The notes under the pieces are model-generated. The model was not told the DNA's origin. It did not search any database and worked only from the letters and a program-made list of their open reading frames with translations. From JASFTV01 sp050050615 (GTDB lineage Bacteria > Desulfobacterota > DSM-4660 > Desulfatiglandales > HGW-15): a stretch of 5,137 nt of DNA. The stretch spans positions 1 to 5,137 of the forward strand of contig JASFTV010000270.1 in assembly GCA_050050615.1 (NCBI GenBank). Reading direction: 5' to 3'. Positions 1 to 3,887 of the stretch are shown here, one piece after another (position 1 is the stretch's first letter; each line of letters opens with the position of its first letter). Both the position numbers and the translations under genes were made by a program.

Positions 1-9
1 CCATTCGAG

Positions 10-30
10 GCAGGGTCATCTCGGCCCTGC
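10..30. repeat. small perfect inverted repeat
   Basis: GCAGGG (10-15) and CCCTGC (25-30) form a perfect 6-bp stem around a 9-base loop. It overlaps the stop codon of the weak minus-strand frame. No T-run follows on either strand, so it is not a convincing intrinsic terminator. Confidence 0.3.
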
Positions 31-147
31 ATTTTCTCTGGACTTCACCTGGAAAACCAGTTGACGGCATACCCCCGTTTCGTGTATTTGTTCCATGAGC
101 AGGTTGAATCCATTCACTGGCGCTCCGTTGATATTGACTTGAACCAC
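16..147 (-). CDS. possible 43-residue ORF or gene remnant
   Basis: A minus-strand frame starts at GTG (145-147) and stops at TGA (16-18). It reads as a natural-looking small protein, with stretches such as VNINGAPVNGFNLLMEQI and RQLVFQVKSRENAGPR that faintly recall the last strands of a PDZ-like domain. That resemblance is impression only. There is no properly spaced ribosome binding site: the GAGGA lies directly against the GTG, and stop codons sit immediately upstream in frame. It could be the degraded 3' end of a longer gene, or chance. The opposite strand is also open over this stretch, so frame openness alone proves nothing. Confidence 0.2.
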   Translation of the reverse strand: MVQVNINGAPVNGFNLLMEQIHETGVCRQLVFQVKSRENAGPR

Positions 148-217
148 TCCTCATTAGAGTTTTTTTAATAATGCGAAGTGAAGACAGCATTCTATCTTCA
201 TCTGCAATATAGTTAAT

Positions 218-667
218 ATGATGGATCCAAAGGTAAAAATATATACGGAGAAGCCAAGTACCTTGGTAGGGGAAGTTACTGTTCGTGCCCCTATTAGTCA
301 GACCTGGAAATATCTTACAAACAAAGCTCGTTGGAAAGGTTGGTGGGGTCAAGATTTTTATTTGAAAGAATGGAAGCAAGGTGCTAAAGCCCGATTTGGT
401 CTTGGCCGATATTCAACGGAATGGACTATTACAAGGTTTGTTCCTGAGAAAACGATTGTGCTTTCCGACAAGCACAAGGACTTTCCTACTTCCCAAATTC
501 TCCGTTTCACTTTGTCAGCCCAAGGGTCGGACTCAACCCATATTAAAATAGAACGGGTTAGCCTTACTGGCATGATGTTTCATAGTGAGGAGGAAAGCAT
601 GGAGAGAAGACTCTTGAAGCTCAAAAGTAATTTAGAGAAAGGAAGAAGGAAGTCATCAGAAAAGTAG
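218..667 (+). CDS. SRPBCC (START-like) domain protein
   Basis: This 149-residue protein has the size and layout of a single-domain SRPBCC/AHSA1-type protein, a helix-grip fold with a deep hydrophobic pocket for a lipid or other small ligand. The family signature is the N-terminal strand-helix segment, roughly residues 18-35 (VTVRAPISQTWKYLTN), followed by a tryptophan cluster RWKGWWG at 39-44. Strand-like segments follow through about residue 115, and a charged C-terminal helix at about 123-141 would close the pocket. The tail is rich in Lys and Arg. No signal peptide or membrane segment is seen, so it is probably cytoplasmic. Two adjacent ATGs (218 and 221) are possible starts, and neither has a recognisable Shine-Dalgarno sequence. 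A TATAGT at 208-213 could be a -10 box giving a leaderless message, which is speculative. It stands alone with no operon partner. The ligand cannot be predicted from sequence. Confidence 0.8.
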   Translation: MMDPKVKIYTEKPSTLVGEVTVRAPISQTWKYLTNKARWKGWWGQDFYLKEWKQGAKARFGLGRYSTEWTITRFVPEKTIVLSDKHKDFPTSQILRFTLSAQGSDSTHIKIERVSLTGMMFHSEEESMERRLLKLKSNLEKGRRKSSEK

Positions 668-686
668 TTTTTGTTTTACCTCTTGC

Positions 687-698
687 ATAAGTACTTAT
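687..698. repeat. 12-bp perfect palindrome
   Basis: ATAAGTACTTAT is a perfect palindrome 19 bases after the SRPBCC stop codon. It could be a dimeric-protein binding site, but it is short and AT-rich enough to occur by chance. Confidence 0.3.
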
Positions 699-734
699 AA
701 ATTCGAGCGGCAATTTGGACGCGGGAATGGGGCC

Positions 735-776
735 CTTAAATAATTGAATAACTCGCCAGTGACTGCGGTCAAATCG
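735..776 (+). repeat. 42-bp dispersed repeat, copy A
   Basis: This 42-base segment aligns without gaps to 2678-2719 with 35 of 42 positions identical by my count. The shared blocks are CTTAAATAATT, AATAACT, GCCAGTG and AAATCG. The match is in the same orientation, and the two copies are about 1.9 kb apart. Neither contains a coding frame. Together they bracket the membrane-protein gene, the AAA+ remnant and the toxin-antitoxin operon. Confidence 0.7.
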
Positions 777-873
777 ATAATCTTGACAGATGAAGCATTG
801 AATCGCCTGCATTTTTATAACGGATCAGAGCAACAAGAAAAGCTTCCACTTTTGTCACCAATCGCCTAGGTAA

Positions 874-918
874 CCGTTAAAGTCGTAAGAATCGTTGAAA
901 CCGCTAAAACCGCAAAGG
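874..918 (+). repeat. degenerate 9-bp tandem array (5 units)
   Basis: Five consecutive 9-mers fit the pattern YCGYNRARR closely: CCGTTAAAG, TCGTAAGAA, TCGTTGAAA, CCGCTAAAA and CCGCAAAGG. The phase is constant over 45 bases with no indels. The surrounding sequence has no gene, so this looks like an old tandem expansion. Confidence 0.6.
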
Positions 919-1052
919 ACGTGAAGTCTAAGTGTCATTCCATGGAGCACCCGCTCAAATTGTGCCTACCCATCTCCTAGCAGGACAAGATCTAAGCTGC
1001 TGGGTCCAGTCCATGTAATCATTGTCCCGAAAGAAAGTATCTGAACCGAGAA

Positions 1053-1060
1053 AGGGGGAG
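1053..1060 (+). promoter_or_regulatory. ribosome binding site of membrane-protein gene
   Basis: AGGGGGAG lies four bases before the ATG at 1065 and supports that start codon. Confidence 0.65.
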
Positions 1061-1064
1061 TAAG

Positions 1065-1490
1065 ATGTCAGGAGATATTAAGATCCGCTGGGGTTGGCTT
1101 AAGATTATGTACGTTTACACCATCATCGGCGCAGGAGGATTCGGATTAGGAATCATCGTCATTCCTGGTCTCATGAGATCCATTTTTGGATGGCCGGAGC
1201 AGGATCCGATCGTTTTGGGAGTCACGGGTAGCGTCTATTTAGCCTTCGCCCTTTTATCTGTCCTGGGCCTGCGAGCTCCTTTGAAGTTTGTACCTGTGCT
1301 GTGTCTACAGCTTTGCTATAAGGTGCTATGGTTCATAGGTCTTTTTCTACCTCTTTTGGTCGCAGGAAAGTTTCCAATGTATGGAATATTACATGTTGTG
1401 ATATTTGCGAGCTATATCATCGGAGACCTTATTGCGATACCGTTTCCCTATGTGTTTGCGAAAGAGAGTCATGCAGAGAGAAGTCAATAA
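1065..1490 (+). CDS. four-helix membrane protein of unknown function
   Basis: The 141-residue product is strongly hydrophobic, with four likely membrane helices at about residues 14-37, 48-69, 74-99 and 105-131. A short charged N-terminus and a polar C-terminal tail (KESHAERSQ) would face the same side. The ATG at 1065 is preceded by AGGGGGAG (1053-1060) four bases upstream, a good ribosome binding site. The loop after helix 1 (SIFGWPEQDP) and the end of helix 4 (GDLIAIPFPYVFA) contain Gly, Pro and charged residues of the kind a conserved family keeps. Size and helix count recall small four-helix families such as DoxX-like proteins, but I see no diagnostic motif and do not assign one. No signal peptide cleavage site is apparent. 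The following AAA+ remnant begins four bases after the stop. Function unknown. Confidence 0.75.
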   Translation: MSGDIKIRWGWLKIMYVYTIIGAGGFGLGIIVIPGLMRSIFGWPEQDPIVLGVTGSVYLAFALLSVLGLRAPLKFVPVLCLQLCYKVLWFIGLFLPLLVAGKFPMYGILHVVIFASYIIGDLIAIPFPYVFAKESHAERSQ

Positions 1491-1494
1491 TATT

Positions 1495-1654
1495 ATGAAA
1501 TTTCGGCATGCCGAAAGCGTCGTCAGCAAATATATCGGGGAGACTGAAAAGAATATGGATTTGATTTCCGTTGAGGAAAAAGATGCGGATGCAATTCTTC
1601 TTTTCGATGAGACGGACGCTGGCGTGATGGCGCGCACTGATGCGCAGCGTGGCG
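1495..1654 (+). pseudogene. AAA+ ATPase fragment, truncated at both ends
   Basis: Reading from the ATG at 1495, the frame gives an internal piece of a classical AAA ATPase core. It shows SVVSKYIGETEKN followed by DADAILLFDETDA, matching the family's KYIGETEKN segment and the Walker B block (hydrophobic strand, then DE, normally FFDEADA). The residues after it (RTDAQRG) resemble the usual KRT/SEV-type continuation. The Walker A P-loop, which should lie upstream, is absent because the membrane-protein gene is there. The sensor and arginine-finger regions are missing because the composite repeat starts at 1655. The frame then runs through the repeat as low-complexity residues to a stop at 1741-1743. 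About 53 codons of AAA sequence remain, so no ATPase could be made. The parent gene was probably a bacterial AAA protein of the CDC48/FtsH-like group; its exact role cannot be told. Confidence 0.7.
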
Positions 1655-1833
1655 TGGGGAAGGCACATAGAGCAGCCGCCTTCGTCACCCGGGCTCCGTC
1701 GTGGCGGGAGACTACGGCGCGCCAAGTGGAGCAAAGGGCATAGCGCAAAGTGGTAGGGGACATTGTTCTCAAATTGATTTGGCAACAAGTGGAGAACTAT
1801 CTGAAAGCTTATTGAGAAACAAGGTCCCCCACC
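1655..1833 (+). repeat. composite dispersed repeat, copy 1
   Basis: This 179-base segment recurs at 2765-3002 in the same orientation. It has two modules. The left one contains one 66-bp GC-rich unit (1672-1737). The right one (1752-1833) is bounded by inverted repeats. The last 63 bases (1771-1833) match 2940-3002 at 62 positions by my count. The repeat interrupts the AAA+ remnant on its left. Its open frames translate to low-complexity Arg/Pro/Ser-rich peptides and are not genes. It has no transposase, so if it moves it must be mobilised in trans. Confidence 0.8.
1752..1833. mobile_element. 82-bp MITE-like element with terminal inverted repeats
   Basis: The left end GGTAGGGGACATTGTTCTC (1752-1770) is nearly the reverse complement of the right end (1814-1833, beginning GAGAAACAAGG and ending in CCCCCACC). 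The difference is a few substitutions and one extra base. A second copy of almost the same length lies at 2920-3002. Short length, inverted ends, no coding capacity and multiple copies fit a miniature inverted-repeat or REP-like element. A transcript across it could fold into a long hairpin. No target-site duplication is evident. Confidence 0.55.
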
Positions 1834-1835
1834 AA

Positions 1836-1874
1836 GCCGCTAACCGCCGCCGCTAAACCCCGCCGCTAAAGCTA
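1836..1874 (+). repeat. 13-bp tandem array (3 units)
   Basis: GCCGCTAA occurs at 1836, 1849 and 1862, exactly 13 bases apart. The units are GCCGCTAACCGCC, GCCGCTAAACCCC and GCCGCTAAAGCTA. The array starts two bases after the MITE-like element. CCGCC (1860-1864) can pair with GGCGG (1876-1880) to make a small hairpin. No gene overlaps it. Confidence 0.6.
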
Positions 1875-1961
1875 TGGCGGTCAAGGGGCTCCCCTCGGCG
1901 GCACGCGGGACACGCTTATACATTCCTCCCTTAAATCACCAAATCACGGTAGAGAATTTTA

Positions 1962-1989
1962 TTGACTTTTGAAGATTGAAATGTATACT
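1962..1989 (+). promoter_or_regulatory. promoter of the toxin-antitoxin operon
   Basis: TTGACT (1962-1967) and TATACT (1984-1989) are close matches to the sigma-70 -35 and -10 boxes with a 16-base spacer. Transcription would begin near 1996, about 26 bases before the antitoxin start codon at 2022. Confidence 0.6.
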
Positions 1990-2004
1990 TTGAAATGTAT
2001 ACTT
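1977..2004 (+). promoter_or_regulatory. tandem 14-bp repeat, likely antitoxin operator
   Basis: TGAAATGTATACTT is repeated perfectly and back to back (1977-1990 and 1991-2004). Each copy contains the palindrome GTATAC. The first copy covers the -10 box and the second covers the expected transcription start. Phd/YefM-type antitoxins typically repress their own operons by binding repeated palindromic sites at the promoter, so this is a natural operator. The binding itself is inferred. Confidence 0.6.
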
Positions 2005-2005
2005 T

Positions 2006-2012
2006 AGGGAGG
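2006..2012 (+). promoter_or_regulatory. ribosome binding site selecting the antitoxin start
   Basis: AGGGAGG lies nine bases before the ATG at 2022. It decides in favour of that start over the in-frame ATG at 1995, which has no ribosome site and lies at the predicted transcription start. Confidence 0.7.
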
Positions 2013-2021
2013 ATAAAAAGG

Positions 2022-2276
2022 ATGAAAGCGTCAGCAAAAGACTTGAGATACAAGACAAAAGAGATCATCGCGGCCCTGGAAAGGGGAGAGGAGGTCATTC
2101 TTACTTACAGGGGGGAGGAGAAGGCCAAAATTATCCCGGTGTCGAAAAAAAGGGCGAAAGGCTATGATCGGGGAGAAGAAAATTCTCTTTTCGGAATTTG
2201 GCGTGATAATGAGAAGGTGGCTGATGTGGATGCTTACCTTGACGAGATAAGGGGAGGGCGTTTTGGTACTCGTTGA
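2022..2276 (+). CDS. Phd/YefM-family antitoxin
   Basis: From the ATG at 2022 the product is 84 residues, a usual size for Phd/YefM antitoxins. The N-terminal half (about 1-42: MKASAKDLRYKTKEIIAALE, then GEEVILTYRGEEKAKIIPV) matches the conserved DNA-binding and dimerisation fold, with its helix, RGEEV turn and paired strands. A charged linker follows. The C-terminal part (about 55-82, LFGIWRDNE...VDAYLDEIRGGRF) is the helical tail that would wrap around and block the toxin. Its role is to neutralise the downstream VapC and repress the operon through the repeated operator. It overlaps the toxin frame by 14 bases, indicating translational coupling. In-frame extension to 1995 would add nine unlikely residues. 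Such Phd-type partners of VapC are often simply called vapB. Confidence 0.88.
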   Translation: MKASAKDLRYKTKEIIAALERGEEVILTYRGEEKAKIIPVSKKRAKGYDRGEENSLFGIWRDNEKVADVDAYLDEIRGGRFGTR

Positions 2277-2643
2277 TACGGATGTTCTTATTTGGTACAT
2301 GCGCGGCAATCAAAAGGCCAAAAAGGTGATTGATAAGGAAGGAGCTTTCTATATCTCCTCGGTCAATTACATGGAGCTGGTTCAGGGTATTCGCGACAAG
2401 CAAGAATTGCGATCGCTCAGGAACTTCCTAACCCGGAAAAAGATAGAGATCGTTCATGTTAGTGAGGAAGTCTCTCAGAAGGCCCTGAGCTACATGGAAG
2501 AGTATTCACTCAGCCACAATCTAAGAATGGCAGACGCCATGATCGCAGCAACCGCTTTGATTTTAGGTGTAACGCTGTTGACCGCAAACTCGAAGCATTA
2601 TGTTCCAATCAAAGGCATCCACATCAAGCAATTCAGGCCATAA
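2263..2643 (+). CDS. vapC: VapC-type PIN-domain toxin (RNase)
   Basis: The 126-residue protein is a full-length PIN domain. The expected acidic metal-binding residues are in place: D5 in VDTDVLIWYMRG, E38 in SSVNYMELVQG and D91 in LRMADAMIAATAL. N109 in LLTANSKHY holds the fourth conserved position, which can be Asn or Asp in this family. VapC toxins are Mg-dependent endoribonucleases that cut tRNA or rRNA and stop translation when freed from the antitoxin; the RNA target here cannot be predicted. The start is a TTG (2263) inside the antitoxin gene, with GGGGAGGG (2251-2258) four bases before it. The catalytic D5 follows almost at once, so a later start is not possible. The weak start codon and 14-base overlap would keep toxin output below antitoxin. 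It appears intact. Confidence 0.92.
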   Translation: MVLVDTDVLIWYMRGNQKAKKVIDKEGAFYISSVNYMELVQGIRDKQELRSLRNFLTRKKIEIVHVSEEVSQKALSYMEEYSLSHNLRMADAMIAATALILGVTLLTANSKHYVPIKGIHIKQFRP

Positions 2644-2677
2644 GAAGCGGGATTTTATCATTGCAAAAGGGGGCATT

Positions 2678-2719
2678 CTTAAATAATTCAATAACTGGCC
2701 AGTGGTCGGGGTTAAATCG
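2678..2719 (+). repeat. 42-bp dispersed repeat, copy B
   Basis: Partner of 735-776, in the same orientation with 35 of 42 bases identical. It lies 35 bases after the vapC stop and runs directly into an 8-bp tandem array. Confidence 0.7.
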
Positions 2720-2767
2720 TCAAATAGATGAATGGTCAAATGGTTGAATAGTCAAATGGTCAAATGG
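2720..2767 (+). repeat. 8-bp tandem array (6 units)
   Basis: Six units keep a strict 8-base phase: TCAAATAG, ATGAATGG, TCAAATGG, TTGAATAG, TCAAATGG and TCAAATGG. The tract bridges the 42-bp repeat and the composite repeat with no spacer and overlaps the latter by three bases. Such short tandem arrays can change copy number by slippage. Confidence 0.75.
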
Positions 2768-2781
2768 GGAAGGCGCATAGA

Positions 2782-2913
2782 GCAGCCGCCTTCGTCACCC
2801 GGGCTCCGCCGTGGCGAGAGACTACGGCGCGCCAAGTGGAGCAAAGGGCAGCCGCCTTCGTCACCCGGGCTCCGCCGTGGCGAGAGACTACGGCGCACCA
2901 AGTGGCGCATAGG
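2782..2913 (+). repeat. 66-bp unit duplicated in tandem
   Basis: Units 2782-2847 and 2848-2913 differ at three of 66 positions. Each has a 6-bp stem, CGCCGT paired with ACGGCG across an 11-base loop (2807-2829 in the first). Copy 1 of the composite repeat has only one such unit (1672-1737), where the stem has one changed base. Confidence 0.8.
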
Positions 2914-2919
2914 GCAGAG

Positions 2920-3002
2920 TGATAGGAGACATTGTTTCGAAATTGATTTGGCAACAAGTGGAGAACTATCTGAAAGCTTATTGAGAAACAACGTCCCCCA
3001 CC
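2920..3002. mobile_element. 83-bp MITE-like element, second copy
   Basis: Same design as 1752-1833: the left end near TGATAGGAGACATTGTTTCG (2920-2939) is largely complementary to the right end (2983-3002, beginning GAGAAACAACG). The interior is almost identical to the first copy. No transposase is encoded. Its right end is three bases from the ribosome binding site of the next gene. Confidence 0.55.
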
Positions 3003-3004
3003 CC

Positions 3005-3010
3005 GGGAGG
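3005..3010 (+). promoter_or_regulatory. ribosome binding site of decarboxylase-like gene
   Basis: GGGAGG lies six bases before the ATG at 3017 and supports that start instead of in-frame starts within the repeat. Confidence 0.75.
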
Positions 3011-3016
3011 TTGAAC

Positions 3017-3805
3017 ATGGGTTTTGTTAAATCGTTTGAACAGATCGCGAAGACTTATCGGGAGACGGCAGATTTCTATGATGCAGAAATGCTGACCGTT
3101 GTCTGGGAGACGAAACCTGAAATCGTGGAGCGATTGCTTCCGCCACCCTTGAAGCCGATTGCCAGGCCGATCGCTACTGCCTTTGTTGCAAACTACCCCG
3201 AGACCAATTTTGGCGTGACCTACCAGGAGGCCGCGCTTTTCCTGATGGCCGAATTCAACAGTGAACCGGGTAGTTACTGCCTTTCTATGCCTGTTACAGA
3301 CGACATGGCCATGGTCGGCGGCAGAGAGATCTACGGCTATCCCAAGAAGATTGGGAAGATAGGATTGAGCCGTGAAGGAAAGAATGTGGAGGGATGGGCT
3401 GAACGGGGTGGGGTACGGTTTTTCGAGCTGCAGGCAACGCTGACCGGGAAATTCAATGCTGAGGACGCTCAGGATGTGTTTGTAGAAGTTCTTGGCGCGG
3501 AAGCAAACAGGGTAGCCGTTGCATACAACTTCAAGCATTTTCCGGCGCCCGAAGGTGGTGGGTTCGACTACAATCCACGTCTTATTCGCGAGGAGGTCGA
3601 GTTTCGACCAAGCCGGATGGAGATCGGCGAAGCAGAAATTATTCTGCAGCCATCGGACAGGGATCCCTGGGCGGAAGTTGAAATTGTAAGGGTGCTAGGG
3701 GCAATCTATACGGTGGGTAACAACTCTATGCGGAAGGGGAGTGTGGTTGCTGAAGTGGACCCGATGCAATTTGCACCCCATGCTTTTCTCAAATGGGATC
3801 TATGA
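3017..3805 (+). CDS. acetoacetate-decarboxylase-superfamily protein
   Basis: From the ATG at 3017 the product is 262 residues, the normal length for the acetoacetate decarboxylase (ADC) family. The hallmark is GGREIYGYPKKIGKIGL (about 101-117), matching the GRELSAYPKKLG of clostridial ADC. K110 is the expected Schiff-base lysine, with K111 beside it. E71 in TYQEAAL aligns with the clostridial active-site Glu76. By my eye alignment from memory, two other clostridial pocket residues, Arg29 and Glu61, fall on Ala23 and Phe56 here. It may therefore be a non-decarboxylating member, like superfamily proteins that use the same lysine for aldol or dehydration chemistry. It is probably cytoplasmic. 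The frame is open upstream to 2732, but that extension is the repeat in translation and is rejected. The lipoprotein gene follows 82 bases later. The substrate is unknown. Confidence 0.85.
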   Translation: MGFVKSFEQIAKTYRETADFYDAEMLTVVWETKPEIVERLLPPPLKPIARPIATAFVANYPETNFGVTYQEAALFLMAEFNSEPGSYCLSMPVTDDMAMVGGREIYGYPKKIGKIGLSREGKNVEGWAERGGVRFFELQATLTGKFNAEDAQDVFVEVLGAEANRVAVAYNFKHFPAPEGGGFDYNPRLIREEVEFRPSRMEIGEAEIILQPSDRDPWAEVEIVRVLGAIYTVGNNSMRKGSVVAEVDPMQFAPHAFLKWDL

Positions 3806-3876
3806 ATGTTTTCAACAGCCACGACTTGAAGAATGGGCCGAGGCGTGACGGTAAACGGGCTGGGCGGCGGGTTGAA

Positions 3877-3884
3877 GAGGAGGG
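3877..3884 (+). promoter_or_regulatory. ribosome binding site of lipoprotein gene
   Basis: GAGGAGGG sits three bases before the GTG at 3888. The spacing is tight but the complementarity to 16S rRNA is strong, and the GTG directly precedes a signal peptide. Confidence 0.65.
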
Positions 3885-3887
3885 TAA

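Larger units (their letters stand above)
668..1064. other. gene-free gap with small repeats
   Basis: About 400 bases without a believable coding frame on either strand. It holds a short AT-rich palindrome, one copy of a 42-bp dispersed repeat and a 9-bp tandem array, each listed separately. I see no clear intrinsic terminator after the SRPBCC gene and no clear promoter for the membrane-protein gene. Confidence 0.6.
2765..3002 (+). repeat. composite dispersed repeat, copy 2
   Basis: A longer copy (238 bases) of the repeat at 1655-1833. The extra length comes from a second 66-bp unit, partly offset by about seven bases missing just after the units. It ends 14 bases before the start codon of the decarboxylase-like gene. 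One frame is open right through it and joins that gene, but encodes only Arg/Pro/Ser-rich repetitive residues with PSSPGLRRGERLRR occurring twice. Confidence 0.8.

Noticed and set aside
1..168. + strand frame open from the window edge to TAA at 166-168
   Set aside because: It could be a 55-residue C-terminus of an upstream gene, but the translation shows no family signal and the opposite strand looks at least as coding-like.
621..812. 63-residue minus-strand frame
   Set aside because: It overlaps the SRPBCC 3' end and the 42-bp repeat, with no ribosome site and a Cys/Phe-rich sequence typical of non-coding translation.
1405..1743. 112-residue + strand frame as one intact gene
   Set aside because: Its first third overlaps the membrane-protein gene, the middle is a AAA fragment and the end is translated repeat; only the middle has coding ancestry.
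1389..1788. Two minus-strand frames of about 120 residues
   Set aside because: They lie opposite the membrane gene, the AAA remnant and the repeat, have no ribosome site, and encode Arg/Cys/Ser-rich shadow sequence.
1655..3002. CRISPR array
   Set aside because: The repeats are tandem or widely separated, lack regular unique spacers, and no cas gene is present.
2732..3016. 95-codon in-frame N-terminal extension of the decarboxylase-like protein
   Set aside because: It translates the octamer array and the composite repeat into low-complexity Arg/Pro/Ser sequence, exceeds family length, and the ATG at 3017 has its own GGGAGG.
2752..3018. Minus-strand frames of 88 and 65 residues
   Set aside because: They are translations of the duplicated 66-bp unit and contain no recognisable protein.
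2978..3538. 186-residue minus-strand frame
   Set aside because: It is the antisense shadow of the decarboxylase-like gene, whose + strand frame carries the family motif.
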